Numbered from the stretch's first letter, positions 48,916 through 60,617 are shown. The stretch is 64,000 bases of DNA from CAVVSD01 sp963837655 (GCA_963837655.1 CAWIOK010000001.1:568567-632566), one strand, 5' to 3'. Made by a program: numbers and translations. Notes: generated by a model from the sequence alone, not told the origin.

Positions 48916-50511
48916 ATGGGACGAGACGTCCCCGACGCGACCGATCGCACGCGGGTTCGGCTGGCGGAGCTGGTTGCCGCCCTGTCCCTCGGCATCGATC
49001 TCGGGTTCGGGCAGCCGTCCGAGCACGTGCTGCGCCAGTGCCGGATCGCCCTCCGGCTGGCCGATGCCATCGGGCTCGACCCGCAGGAGCGCGCTGTCGT
49101 CTACTACACCGCGCTGATCGTCAACGTCGGCTGTCACACCGACGCGCACGAGCAGGCCAAGTGGTTCGGCGACGACATCGCCCTGAAGTCGATCAAGTAC
49201 GACCACGACCCCCGGAGCCTGCGGATGTCGGTGAGCGGGATGCGCTTCCTGGGCTCTGGGCGCGCCCCGCTGCACCGGTTCCGACTCGGCCTGGAGTTCG
49301 CGCTGTCCGGCCATCGCGAGGTCGACGACATGATCGCCCATCACGCGCAGATCGCGCGCGCCATGGCACACCAGCTCGCGCTCCCCGACGGGGTCGCGGA
49401 GGCCGTCGGGACCGCCTATGAGCGCTGGGACGGGCGCGGTTGGCCCGGCGAGCTCCAGGGCGAGGCGATCCCGCTCGCGTCCCGCGTCGCGCACATCGCC
49501 GAGTACGTCGAGGTCGCCAACCGCATGGGCGGCGCGGAGGCGGCACGCCGGCTCGTGCGGGAGCGCCGCGGCGGCGACTTCGACCCGCGGCTGGCCGCAG
49601 TGGTCGAGGCCGAGGCCGACGTCGTCCTGTCGGGGCTGGACGGCACCGACGCGTGGGATCCCGTGATCGACGCCGAGCCCGCGCTCGCGGTGACGCTCGG
49701 GGGTGAGGCGTTCGACGCCGCGCTGGCGGCGATCGGCAGCTTCGTCGACCTGAAGTCGCCGTACTTCCTGGGCCACGGTCGCGCGGTCTCCGAGCTCGCC
49801 GCGGTCGCCGGTGCCGCATCGGGCCTGGCGCCGTCCGACGTCCGGGCGCTGCGCCGCGCCGGCCTGGTCCACGGGCTCGGGCGGCTCGGCGTCTCCAACG
49901 CGATCCTCGACAAGCCGGGCCCGCTGGGCACCGGGGAATGGGAGCGCATCCGCCTCCAGCCCTACCTGACCGACCGCATGCTGCGGCAGTCCGTCGGGCT
50001 CGCCCCCGTGGCACGGATCGCCGTGCAGCACCGCGAGCGCATCGACGGCTCCGGCTACCCGGGCGGGCTGTCGGGTGCCGGGATGGGCCGCGAGGCGCGG
50101 ATCCTCGCCGCCGCGGACGCCTACCAGGCGATGCGCGAGCCGCGCCCGCACCGCGCCGGGCGCTCGGCGCCGGACGCGGCGAGCGAGCTGCGGGCCGACG
50201 TCCGCGCCGGCCGGCACGACGCGGAGGCCGTCGAGGCCGTGCTCGGCGCCGCGGGCCACCGCGTCCCCCGGCGCCGGGAGGGCCCCGCCGGGCTCACGCC
50301 GCGCGAGGTCGAGGTCCTACGGCTCGTCGCGCGCGGTCAGTCCAACCGGCAGGTCGCCGAGCGGCTGGTCATCACACCGAAGACCGTCGGCAACCACGTC
50401 GAGCACATCTACGCGAAGATCGGCGCCTCCAGCCGCGCCGGCGCGAGCCTGTTCGCGATGCAGCACGGGCTGCTGCCCGAGGAGGAGTTCCCTGCGGGCG
50501 TCCCGGTCTGA
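48916..50511 (+). CDS. HD-domain sensor/LuxR-type transcriptional regulator with degenerate HD-GYP
   Basis: A 531-residue protein. An N-terminal HD-like helical region (residues about 20-190, with VGCHTDAHEQAKWF and HREVDDMIAHHAQIA) is followed by an HD-GYP-like domain (residues about 255-420). The latter has VHGLGRLGVSNAILDKPGPL and HRERIDGSGYPGGL, but the HD pair reads His319-Gly320, so a metal ligand is missing. Residues about 459-531 are a LuxR/FixJ HTH (GLTPREVEVLRLVARGQSNRQVAERL, KTVGNHVEHIYAKIG). It therefore probably binds DNA under control of a non-catalytic HD-GYP sensor. Divergent from the MFS gene. Confidence 0.87.
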   Translation: MGRDVPDATDRTRVRLAELVAALSLGIDLGFGQPSEHVLRQCRIALRLADAIGLDPQERAVVYYTALIVNVGCHTDAHEQAKWFGDDIALKSIKYDHDPRSLRMSVSGMRFLGSGRAPLHRFRLGLEFALSGHREVDDMIAHHAQIARAMAHQLALPDGVAEAVGTAYERWDGRGWPGELQGEAIPLASRVAHIAEYVEVANRMGGAEAARRLVRERRGGDFDPRLAAVVEAEADVVLSGLDGTDAWDPVIDAEPALAVTLGGEAFDAALAAIGSFVDLKSPYFLGHGRAVSELAAVAGAASGLAPSDVRALRRAGLVHGLGRLGVSNAILDKPGPLGTGEWERIRLQPYLTDRMLRQSVGLAPVARIAVQHRERIDGSGYPGGLSGAGMGREARILAAADAYQAMREPRPHRAGRSAPDAASELRADVRAGRHDAEAVEAVLGAAGHRVPRRREGPAGLTPREVEVLRLVARGQSNRQVAERLVITPKTVGNHVEHIYAKIGASSRAGASLFAMQHGLLPEEEFPAGVPV

Positions 50512-50516
50512 GGCGA

Positions 50517-50897
<381 letters not shown>

Positions 50898-50974
50898 CTC
50901 CGTCGCCTCCTGTGTCGCGTTGCGACACGCTAGATCGAGGCGACCGCGTCAGGCATGAGGCGTTCGCCTCATCT

Positions 50975-51394
50975 TCACGCGAGCAGCGGAGCGAGCCTCG
51001 CCTCGAGCGCCGAGCGGGGCAGGGCGCCGACCACGCGATCGACCTCCTGGCCGTCGCGCATCGCGACGAGCAGCGGGATCGACTGCGCCTGATAGCGCGC
51101 CGCGAGCCCGGGGTTGGCGTCGACGTCGACCTTGACCACCTTGAGACGGCCGGCCTGGCGAGTCGCGAGGTCCTGCAGCACCGGCGAGATCATCCGGCAC
51201 GGTCCGCACCACTCCGCCCAGAAGTCGACGACGACGGGCACCGACGTCTGCGTTTCCTCCGCGAAGGAGGCACCGTCCGCGTCGACGACCCACGGCAGCG
51301 GCTCCTTGCACGACGCGCAGCGCGGGTAGCCGCTCGTGACGACGCCCACGCGGTTGCGCGTCTCGCAGGTCGGGCAGCGGATGATCGTGGCCAT
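50975..51394 (-). CDS. Thioredoxin 2 with zinc ribbon (TrxC-type)
   Basis: A 139-residue thioredoxin. Residues 1-35 form a zinc ribbon with CPTC and CASC pairs, the mark of TrxC. The thioredoxin fold follows with active site WAEWCGPCRMISP, cis-Pro in QSIPLLVAM and a normal C-terminal helix. It is a cytoplasmic disulfide reductant, often tied to oxidative stress in TrxC proteins. The ATG at 51394 lies 14 bp after the ABC permease stop, so the two may be co-transcribed. Confidence 0.93.
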   Translation of the reverse strand: MATIIRCPTCETRNRVGVVTSGYPRCASCKEPLPWVVDADGASFAEETQTSVPVVVDFWAEWCGPCRMISPVLQDLATRQAGRLKVVKVDVDANPGLAARYQAQSIPLLVAMRDGQEVDRVVGALPRSALEARLAPLLA

Positions 51395-51408
51395 CGTCGG
51401 CCCGAACG

Positions 51409-52236
51409 CTACTTCGTCGACACCCTGCGGTACCGGCGCACAGCGACCGGCGCGAAGACCGCAACGAGCCCGATGGCCCAGATCAGCCCCTGCCAGAGCT
51501 GGTTGTCGATCGGCGTCCCGACGAACAGATGGCGCAGGCTGTCGACCCACAGCGTGAACGGGTTGATGTCCGCGAACGTCTGCAGCGGCTCGGGCATCGT
51601 GTCCGGCGGCACGAACGCGCTGGACACGAAGGTCAGCGGGAACAGCCAGATGAAGCTCGCCTGCTGGGCCGCCTCCACGCTCGAGACGCCCATCCCGATC
51701 ACCGCCGAGACCCACGAGAACGCGAACCCGACGAGGATCAGCAGCAGGAGGCCGGCGGCGACGTCGGGGACGCTCGTGCTGAAGCGGAACCCCACCGCGT
51801 AGCCGACGATCACCATGACGATGACCTGGAAGATGTTGGTCGCGATGTCCGCGATGGTCCGGCCCGCGAGGACCGCGGAGCGCGCCATCGGCAGCGAGCG
51901 GAAGCGGTCGGTGATGCCCCGCTGGAGGTCGTCGGCGATGCCGACCCCCGTCACCGTGCTGCCGAAGGCGATCGACTGCACGAGGATGCCGGGCAGCAGG
52001 AAGTCGACGTAGGACACGCCGGGCGTGCTGATCGCTCCGCCGAAGACGTAGCGGAACAGCAGCACGAACATGACCGGCTGGATCGTGAACCCGAGCAGCA
52101 GCTCCGGGCTGCGCGGGACCCGCAGCAGGCTGCGCTTCGCGATGACCAGCGTGTCGGCGAGGCCCCAGCGCAGCCGGGCGGCAAAGCCCTCGGCCACGAC
52201 CGGCTGCTGGCCCGCGGGAATGCTCGCGGCCGCCAT
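51409..52236 (-). CDS. ABC-2 type transporter permease (DrrB family)
   Basis: A 275-residue membrane protein with six hydrophobic segments: LLGFTIQPVMFVLLFRYVFGGAI, FLLPGILVQSIAFGSTVTGVG, VIVMVIVGYAVGF and others. It contains the DrrB-like block GIADDLQRGITDRFRSLPMARSAVLAGRTIADI. Partner of the ATPase upstream, with the stop/start overlap TGATG. Together they probably export a lipophilic compound such as an antibiotic or lipid. Substrate unknown. Confidence 0.92.
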   Translation of the reverse strand: MAAASIPAGQQPVVAEGFAARLRWGLADTLVIAKRSLLRVPRSPELLLGFTIQPVMFVLLFRYVFGGAISTPGVSYVDFLLPGILVQSIAFGSTVTGVGIADDLQRGITDRFRSLPMARSAVLAGRTIADIATNIFQVIVMVIVGYAVGFRFSTSVPDVAAGLLLLILVGFAFSWVSAVIGMGVSSVEAAQQASFIWLFPLTFVSSAFVPPDTMPEPLQTFADINPFTLWVDSLRHLFVGTPIDNQLWQGLIWAIGLVAVFAPVAVRRYRRVSTK

Positions 52237-53228
52237 CAGCTCGCCTCCGCCCCGGCCTGCTCGCCCTCGTCGACCGCGGTCTCGGCCGCGTGGCCGGTCA
52301 GCGAGAGGAAGACGTCGTCCAGCGTGGGCCGGTGCACCTCGAGGTCCTCGAGCTCGACGCCGGCCTCGTCCAGCCGCCGGACGGCTTCGGCGAGGATGCC
52401 TGGACGGGCGCGCACCGGGACGCGGACCGTGCGCCCCTCGCACTCCACGTCCGCGCCGTCGGTCATCGGCGCCAGCGCCTCCAGGGCGCGGTCGCGGTCG
52501 GCGGTCTCGCCGAGGACCACCTCGATGCGTTCGCCCCCGTAGCGGTCCTTGAGCTCGTCCGACGTGCCCTCGGCGATGACGCGACCGTGGTCGATGACCG
52601 CGATCTGGTCGGCAAGGTGGTCGGCCTCCTCGAGGTACTGCGTCGTGAGCAGGACGGTCGTTCCCTCGCCCACGAGCTCGGTGATCATGTCCCACATCCC
52701 GAGGCGCGAGCGAGGATCGAGGCCCGTCGTGGGCTCGTCCAGGAACAGCACGGGCGGGCGCGCGACCAGCGCACCCGCGAGGTCCAGCCGCCGGCGCATG
52801 CCCCCCGAGTAGGTCTTCGCGAGGCGGTCCGCGGCATCGGAGAGCTCGAAGCTGGCGAGCAGTTCGCGGGCGCGGTCCTTGGAACCGCCCCGGCTCAGGT
52901 GGTAGAGGCGTCCGACCATCTCGAGGTTCTCGAAGCCGGTCAGGTTCTCGTCGATCGCCGCGTACTGACCCGCGAGCCCGATGCGGGCGCGCAGCCGCGC
53001 CGCGTCGCGGACGACGTCGAGCCCCCCGACCTCCGCCCTGCCGCCGTCGGGCGTCAGGAGCGTGGTGAGGATGCGCACGCACGTCGTCTTGCCGGCGCCG
53101 TTGGGCCCCAGGAGGCCGAAGACCGTGCCGGTCGCGACGGTCAGATCGACCCCGTCGAGCGCCAGCACCGAGCCATAGGACTTCCGCAGGCCCTCCGTGA
53201 GGATGGCCGTCTCTCGTACCCCAGACAT
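52236..53228 (-). CDS. ABC transporter ATP-binding protein (DrrA family)
   Basis: A 330-residue ABC ATPase. Walker A is GLLGPNGAGKTT, the signature is YSGGMRRRLDLAGAL, Walker B is PVLFLDEPTTGLDPRSR, the H-loop region is TTQYLEEADHLAD. The C-terminal extension (from residue about 225) with EVHRPTLDDVFLSLTGHAA is characteristic of DrrA-type daunorubicin-resistance ATPases. ATG at 53228. Energises the permease encoded downstream. No regulator is adjacent. Confidence 0.94.
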   Translation of the reverse strand: MSGVRETAILTEGLRKSYGSVLALDGVDLTVATGTVFGLLGPNGAGKTTCVRILTTLLTPDGGRAEVGGLDVVRDAARLRARIGLAGQYAAIDENLTGFENLEMVGRLYHLSRGGSKDRARELLASFELSDAADRLAKTYSGGMRRRLDLAGALVARPPVLFLDEPTTGLDPRSRLGMWDMITELVGEGTTVLLTTQYLEEADHLADQIAVIDHGRVIAEGTSDELKDRYGGERIEVVLGETADRDRALEALAPMTDGADVECEGRTVRVPVRARPGILAEAVRRLDEAGVELEDLEVHRPTLDDVFLSLTGHAAETAVDEGEQAGAEAS

Positions 53229-53447
53229 CTGCAGAGGACCGTACTCACGACGCAAGCGACCGGATCCGCTTGCGCCATGTGACATCCTTGGTGTGTGCGC
53301 ACGTTCGGCACACCTTCCCTGATCGCAGCCTGCTGAGCGGGCGCGGCATCCCGCCGCGCCACCCCACGCAGGTCGCCACGGGCCCGTCGAGGCCCGCTCG
53401 CGAGGGCCGCCGCCCCCTCGCACATGTTCGATCCAGGAGAAACCCCG

Positions 53448-54398
53448 TTGCACCCTGAACTGCTCGCCCTCGGTTGGACCGAGGACATGTCACACCATCT
53501 GAGTGAGGGATTGGAGCCCGCGCGCGTCACCGCGGTCCACCGCGGTCGTGTCGCCGTCACGGGTCCTGCGGGAACCCGCCTCGCGCCGGTCTCCGGCACA
53601 CTCCTGCACGCTCGCCAGGCGCCCGCCGTGGGCGACTGGGTCGGCGTCGAGCCCGGCGGCGCAGTCCGCGAGGTGCTGCCGCGCGCCGGCGTCCTGCGTC
53701 GCAGCGACGGCCCGGTCGTCGAGACCGTCGCCGCGAACGTCGACCTCGGCCTCATCGTCACGTCGGCCAACCGCGACCTGAACCTCCGCCGCGTCGAGCG
53801 CTTCCTGGCGCTCGTCCGCGAGGGCGGCATCCCCGCGTGCATCCTGCTCACGAAGGCCGACCTCATCGAGGACCCACAGGAGGAGGCCGCGCAGCTGCGC
53901 CAGGCGCTGAGCGCGCCGGTCATGGTCGTGAGCGCGCGGACCGGGATGGGCGTTGCCGAGCTGGCCGCGCGCCTGCCGGTGCGCGCGACGACGGCGCTCA
54001 TCGGAAGCTCGGGCGTGGGGAAGTCGACGCTGGTCAACACGCTGCTCGGCGAGGACCGCCAGGCGACGCTCGAGATCCGCGAGAGCGACGACCAGGGACG
54101 CCACGCGACGAGCCATCGCGAGCTCTTCGCCCTCCCGGGCGGCGCGCTGCTGCTCGACACGCCAGGTGTGCGGCTGCCGGCGCTCGCAAGCGAGGACGGC
54201 CTCATCGAGACGTTCGCCGACGTCGACGACCTCGCGGCGAGCTGCCGGTTCGCCGACTGCTCGCACGATCGCGAGCCCGACTGCGCGGTGCAGGCCGCGA
54301 TCGCGAGCGGTGAGCTCCCGGCGCAACGCCTGGCCGCGCTCAGGAACCTCGAGCTCGAGACCCGGGCCCGCGGGACCCGCTTCGCGAAGCGACGCTAG
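53448..54398 (+). CDS. rsgA: Small ribosomal subunit biogenesis GTPase RsgA
   Basis: A 316-residue circularly permuted GTPase. It has an OB-fold N-terminus (RVAVTGPAGTRLAPVSGTLL), then G4 LLTKADL before G1 GSSGVGKSTLVN and G3 LDTPGVR, and a C-terminal zinc site (CRFADCSHDREPDCAV). It checks the decoding region of the 30S subunit. The TTG at 53448 has AGGAGA at good spacing; an ATG at 53424 would add eight residues without a ribosome-binding site. Confidence 0.94.
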   Translation: MHPELLALGWTEDMSHHLSEGLEPARVTAVHRGRVAVTGPAGTRLAPVSGTLLHARQAPAVGDWVGVEPGGAVREVLPRAGVLRRSDGPVVETVAANVDLGLIVTSANRDLNLRRVERFLALVREGGIPACILLTKADLIEDPQEEAAQLRQALSAPVMVVSARTGMGVAELAARLPVRATTALIGSSGVGKSTLVNTLLGEDRQATLEIRESDDQGRHATSHRELFALPGGALLLDTPGVRLPALASEDGLIETFADVDDLAASCRFADCSHDREPDCAVQAAIASGELPAQRLAALRNLELETRARGTRFAKRR

Positions 54399-54404
54399 AC
54401 CGGA

Positions 54405-55019
54405 CTACAGACCGTCGGGATGCCGTGCCACGTACCCGGACGACGGGCGGGACTCCGCGCGCCAGCGCGGGCCCTTCCCGCCCCGTCCGGACGTGTCGAA
54501 GCGCAGCCCCGCGATCACGACGTACGCGTGGCTGGGATTCGTGTAGACGGTGATCCACCGGCCGCGACCGGGCTCGCCCCAGCTCCTCAGCGCCCGCGAG
54601 TCCAGCGGGTCGTCGAGCGCCCCGATGGCGTTGAGGACCTTCGAGACAGACCCTGAGCAGTCGTACCCGCTGTCCTCGAAGGACCCGTGGCCGCCGCCCC
54701 ACTTGTACGGAAGTCCGACAAGCTCGTTGGCCGCGGTCACCGCGGCCAGGATGGCCGGCGGCGCAGCTGCCGGTGCGAGCGCCTGCGCGCCGGTGAGCCG
54801 TGTGATCTCCCCATCGATCGTGGCCACCGGCGCGCTCGGCGCCACACCCCCCGCGGGAGGCGGTTGCGGCGTCGCCCCCGGCGCCGCACCCGCTGTCCCT
54901 TCGTCGTCGATCAAGGCTGCCGCGCCCCCCGGTCCCTGGGCGGAGGCCGGAGCGGCTGTGACGACGAACAGTGCCGCCGCCGCTCCAAATGCGACCGGCA
55001 GGGAACGGAGCCGGGGCAT
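54405..55019 (-). CDS. Secreted NlpC/P60-like protein
   Basis: A 204-residue exported protein from ATG 55019 (an upstream GTG at 55049 is possible). The signal peptide runs MPRLRSLPVAFGAAAALFV to about APASA. A Pro/Ala-rich linker (residues about 27-85) leads to a domain with GLPYKWGGGHGSFEDSGYDCSGSVSKVL, containing the catalytic-type Cys, and THAYVVIAG-like PSHAYVVIAGLRFDTS with the His. This is the NlpC/P60 pattern of peptidoglycan endopeptidases. The substrate and the third catalytic residue are not verified. Convergent with rsgA, 6 bp apart. Confidence 0.85.
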   Translation of the reverse strand: MPRLRSLPVAFGAAAALFVVTAAPASAQGPGGAAALIDDEGTAGAAPGATPQPPPAGGVAPSAPVATIDGEITRLTGAQALAPAAAPPAILAAVTAANELVGLPYKWGGGHGSFEDSGYDCSGSVSKVLNAIGALDDPLDSRALRSWGEPGRGRWITVYTNPSHAYVVIAGLRFDTSGRGGKGPRWRAESRPSSGYVARHPDGL

Positions 55020-55130
55020 GTGGTGGGCGGCGAGCACGATGAGAACCATCGTCGACGCTCGACGGATGTCCTATGGGCCGAACGGCCATACGTGCGGCCC
55101 ACACGGGGTGGGCCGATCGGCCTATGGGAC

Positions 55131-56041
55131 CTACGCGTCGGTCCGTAGCGGCCGGCGCGCGAAGACCGCGGCGAGACCGGGCGGCATGCGCCCGTCGGTC
55201 GAGATCCAGGAGCCCGCGAGGATGAGCAGCAGCCCTGCGATGGCTCCCGGTCCCGGGCTCTCGCCGAGCACCGCGACACCGAGCGCGAGCGCCACGACCG
55301 GCGCGACGTACGTGATGACGATCGCGCGCCCGGGACCAACCTCCGCCACGAGCGCGCTGTAGACGAGGAACGCCAGCGCGGTGCACAGCAGCCCGAGCAC
55401 GACGATCGACAGCCAGGCGGTGCGCGTCGGCGCCGCGTCGGGCGGGTCGAGGATCGCGAAGGGCGTCAGTGCCACCCCGGCGATGCCGAGGCTCGCCCCC
55501 ATCGCGGCGCGTGCGTCGATCCCCTCCAGGCGCAGCCGCATGATCATCGGTCCCGCCGCGTAGCCGGCGGCGGCCGCGAGGATGGCCAGCGCGCCGAGCA
55601 GCTCCTCGGTGCTGCCGGTGAGGTCCAGCCCCATGAGCACCACGACGCCCGCGAAGCCGATCACGAGCCCGACAGACCGGCTGCGCGTCACCCGCTCGGA
55701 CGGAGCGACGAGGAGCGCCAGCAGCGCGACCAGCAGCGGCGCGGCGGCGATGATGATCGCCGCCAGCGACGAGTCGACGTGCTGCTCACCGAACGCGATG
55801 AGCGGGAACGGCAGCGAGATCTCGACGATCGCGAAGATCACGATCCACCGCCAGCGGCTGGCGATCGTACCGAGCGTCCCCGCCTTCCACGCGAGCGCGA
55901 GCAGCACGACCGCGGCCAGGACGATCCGCGCCCACGCCAGGAAGATCGGCGGGATCCCGTCGTCGATCGCCAGCTTGATGAAGAGGTACGGGATGCCCCA
56001 CAGCGTCGCCATGGCAGCGAACGCCGCCCACGCCCGCGAGC

Positions 56042-56045
<4 letters not shown>
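55131..56045 (-). CDS. EamA/DMT-family transporter
   Basis: A 304-residue membrane protein with ten hydrophobic helices in two EamA repeats (AAFAAMATLWGIPYLFIKLAIDDGIPP and the second repeat beginning LLGALAILAAAAGYAAGPM). The ALSERV-like interrepeat and AFLVYSALVAEVGPGRAIVITYVAPVVALALGV block are typical. The start is TTG at 56045, overlapping the lepA stop (TTGA). The direction and substrate of transport are unknown; family members export amino acids or metabolites. Confidence 0.9.
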
Positions 56046-57844
<1,799 letters not shown>

Positions 57845-57854
57845 GTCCGACGAT

Positions 57855-58961
57855 TCAATCTAGGGGCAAGCCGGCGGTCCGGCGCACCAGCCAGCCGACG
57901 AGCCCGCGCATCCCGCTCTCGGCGTGGACTGCGCGCTGGCGTCCTGCCCCTCCGCCGTCGGCGACCAGCGTGTGCAGGCTCTCCAGCTCGTTCTCGCACC
58001 GCAGCTCGCGGGCGTGCGGCGCGGCGAGCGCGAGCGCCTCGGTGAGGACCGCCCCGACAGGGCGCAGGTTGCCGTCGGCGTCGGGGAGCGATCCCTCGAC
58101 GCCGTAGCGCGCCGCGCGGTACATGCCCTCGTCGAGCAGCTCCTCCGCGGGCGCCGGGACCACGGGCCCCTCCGCCTCGTGCCGGGCGAGCACGTGCACG
58201 AGGGCGACGAGCGCGGCGGCGTCGTCGAGGGACGTCTGCGTGTCCATCGTGCGTATCTCGAGCGTGCCGAGGCGCGGATGTGGGCGGATCTTCCACCAGA
58301 AGTACGTGTAGTCGGGGAGCGCCGTCGCGCGCACGAGGCGCTCGCTCATCGAGCGCCACTCGTCGTAGTCGCGCAGGGCTCGCGGCACGCCGGTGCGCAC
58401 CCAGGCGCGCATCGCCGGCACCCGCGCCGACTGGACGCCGGCGTCACGGCCGTCGCGGTAGGGCGAGTTCGCCGCGAGCGCCTGCAGCAGCGGCAGATGG
58501 CGGCGCATGCCGTTGTACGCGCGGATCGCGGTCTCCGGGTCGGGCATGCCGACGTGCACGTGCATGCCGGCGACCGGAGTCGCGGCGGCTTCTCCCAGCA
58601 GCTCGCGGATGCGCCGGTAGCGCGCCTTGGGCGTGATCGCGGGCTCGCCGGCCGACGCGCCCGGCTGCAGGCCGCAGCCGATCGGGGCGGCGCCGGTGGC
58701 CACGATCGCTCCGCGCAGCTCGCCGAGCACACGGATCGCCTCCGCGACGGTCGCGACGACGGGCGTGGCGATCTCGACCTCGCAGGCGTGCAGCTCCGAC
58801 GCCGTGGTGCCCGGCAGCTCGTCCGGCAGCCGCTCGAGGACCTCCTCCCCCACGTCCGCCGGGCGCCCGTCGGGCTCGACGAGCAGCAGCTCCTCCTCGA
58901 CGCCCAGCGAGAACGGGGCCCCGTCGCCGAAGGCGTCACTCACCTGGAGTCCCTCCGACAC
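57855..58961 (-). CDS. Carboxylate-amine ligase, YbdK/GCS2 family
   Basis: A 368-residue ATP-dependent ligase of the glutamate-cysteine ligase type 2 family. Diagnostic blocks are FSLGVEEELLLVEPDGRP, ELHACEVEIATPV, TPVAGMHVHVGMPD, LANSPYRDG-like AANSPYRDGRDAG and GTLEIRTMDTQTSLDDAAALVAL. It condenses a carboxylate and an amine, possibly giving gamma-glutamylcysteine, but many members have other or unknown substrates. ATG at 58961. It lies between murJ and lepA on the same strand. Confidence 0.93.
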   Translation of the reverse strand: MSEGLQVSDAFGDGAPFSLGVEEELLLVEPDGRPADVGEEVLERLPDELPGTTASELHACEVEIATPVVATVAEAIRVLGELRGAIVATGAAPIGCGLQPGASAGEPAITPKARYRRIRELLGEAAATPVAGMHVHVGMPDPETAIRAYNGMRRHLPLLQALAANSPYRDGRDAGVQSARVPAMRAWVRTGVPRALRDYDEWRSMSERLVRATALPDYTYFWWKIRPHPRLGTLEIRTMDTQTSLDDAAALVALVHVLARHEAEGPVVPAPAEELLDEGMYRAARYGVEGSLPDADGNLRPVGAVLTEALALAAPHARELRCENELESLHTLVADGGGAGRQRAVHAESGMRGLVGWLVRRTAGLPLD

Positions 58962-58985
58962 CGGCGAAGACGAGGTCTTCGCCGG

Positions 58986-60563
58986 TCATGCCAGTCGCTC
59001 GCGGACGAGGCGCGAGATCCGCTGCGCCTCGGGGATGCGCAGCGCCAGCACGATCGCCGAGTAGGTCACGAGCCCGGACGCGACACCGAGCCCGACCGAG
59101 CACAACTGCGCCGGCAGCGACGTTCCCAGGATGTCGTTCAGCGTCCACCACACCGCGTAGGAGACGGCCGACAGCGCCACCGCGGCCCCCAGCATCCGCA
59201 CGATCGCCCGCAGCGTGCGGCCGGCCTCGAGGCGCCCGTGCAGCTCGATGCGCAGCAGCCGCGCCTGCAGGATGGTCATCGCGAACGTCGAGACCACGGT
59301 CCCGATGACGATCCCCGCGATCCCCAGCGGGCCGGCCAGCGTGATCGACACCGCGACGTTCACGACGAGCACGATCGCCGACAGCCGGGTGACGAGCCAC
59401 GGGCGCTGGAGGCTGAAGAAGGTCCGCGTCAGGAGCAGGTTGACCCCCGAGAACGGCAGCGAGAAGGAGAACCACAGCAGCGCGGTCGACACCTCGTTCG
59501 TCGATGCCGCGTTGAACGCGCCGCGCTGGTAGACGAGCCGCGTGATCGGCTCCGCGAGCACGAGCGTGATCGCCGCGCACGGGATGAGCAGCAGGAAGAC
59601 CGCGCGCATCCCGGTGGCCAGCAGCGAGCGCAGACCATCGAGGTCGTGCCGGCTCACGAACCGGCTCAGCGCCGGGAACAGCACGGTCGCGACGGCGACG
59701 CTGAACATGCCCTGCGGGAGCATGTAGACGCGGAAGGCGGCGTCGATCGCCCGCGGCGCGCTCTCGGACACCGTGAAGCCGATCGTCGAGTCGATGACCT
59801 GGCCGAAGTTGATGAGCCCGAGTCCGACGGTCACCGGCAGCATGAGCAGGAGCACCTGCCGGACCCGCGGGTCGCGCAGGTTGATCGCCCGCGTGAAGTG
59901 GAAGTCCAGCTTCCTGAGCACCGGGATCACCATCAGCAGCTGCACGATCGTGCCCGCGATCACGCCCAGCGCGTACGCGTACATCTGGTTGTCGCCCTTG
60001 AAGTACGGCCGCGTGGCGACCAGCACCGCGATGATCAGGACGTTCCAGACCAGCGGGGCGATCGCCGGGATCGCGAAGTGGTCGTACGCGTTGAGGATCC
60101 CCACCAGGAGGCCGTTGATCCCGAGCAGCAGGACGATCGGGAACAGCACCTGCGACAGCCCGGTGGCGAGGCTGTCGAGCCCCGCGGTGTCCGTCAGCAG
60201 GGGCATGAGCCACGGCGCGATGATGATGAACAGCGCCGTGATCGAGCCGAGGCCGCCGATGATGACGGCCAGCAACGTGGAGGCCAGGCGGTAGGCGTCG
60301 CGCTTGTTGCCCTTCTCCAGCAGGTCGGTGAAGACCGGGACGAAGGCGGCGCTCAGCGCGGAGTCCGCGAAGAGATTGCGCACCAGGTTCGGGACCTGGA
60401 ACGCGACCGTGAACGCCGAGAACGCGCCGCTCGTGCCGAAGTAGCTCGACGCGACGATCTCGCGCACGAGCCCTGCAACCCTGGAGAGGCCTGTGGCGAC
60501 AGAGAAGATCGCCGTGTTCCGGGCGATCCGGCCGCCACCTGCTGGGCGAGTCTCGGACGCCAC
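58986..60563 (-). CDS. murJ: Lipid II flippase MurJ
   Basis: A 525-residue MOP-family membrane protein with about 14 helices. The N-terminal LVREIVASSYFGTSGAFSAFTVAFQVPNLVRNLFADSALSAAFVPVF block is diagnostic of MurJ/MviN, with PRAIDAAFRVYMLPQGMFSVAVATVLFPALSRF later. It moves the peptidoglycan precursor lipid II across the membrane. The start lies 54 bp from the divergent rpsT start, so both promoters share that gap. Confidence 0.95.
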   Translation of the reverse strand: MASETRPAGGGRIARNTAIFSVATGLSRVAGLVREIVASSYFGTSGAFSAFTVAFQVPNLVRNLFADSALSAAFVPVFTDLLEKGNKRDAYRLASTLLAVIIGGLGSITALFIIIAPWLMPLLTDTAGLDSLATGLSQVLFPIVLLLGINGLLVGILNAYDHFAIPAIAPLVWNVLIIAVLVATRPYFKGDNQMYAYALGVIAGTIVQLLMVIPVLRKLDFHFTRAINLRDPRVRQVLLLMLPVTVGLGLINFGQVIDSTIGFTVSESAPRAIDAAFRVYMLPQGMFSVAVATVLFPALSRFVSRHDLDGLRSLLATGMRAVFLLLIPCAAITLVLAEPITRLVYQRGAFNAASTNEVSTALLWFSFSLPFSGVNLLLTRTFFSLQRPWLVTRLSAIVLVVNVAVSITLAGPLGIAGIVIGTVVSTFAMTILQARLLRIELHGRLEAGRTLRAIVRMLGAAVALSAVSYAVWWTLNDILGTSLPAQLCSVGLGVASGLVTYSAIVLALRIPEAQRISRLVRERLA

Positions 60564-60617
60564 GGGGTGCTACTCTAAGCGCCGCCGCGGCCGTTGCTTC
60601 CGCGGCCTTTGCACGTC
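60564..60617 (+). promoter_or_regulatory. rpsT promoter/leader region with hairpin
   Basis: The 54-bp gap between murJ and rpsT includes TACTCT (60571-60576), a possible -10 element, and GCCGCGG-CCGTTGCTT-CCGCGGC (60584-60606), a 7-bp stem directly ahead of the rpsT ATG. A leader hairpin could influence S20 translation. Weak evidence, mostly positional. Confidence 0.3.

Noticed and set aside
53424..53447. Upstream ATG as the rsgA start
   Set aside because: It has no ribosome-binding site, while the TTG at 53448 has AGGAGA at suitable spacing. The ATG remains possible.
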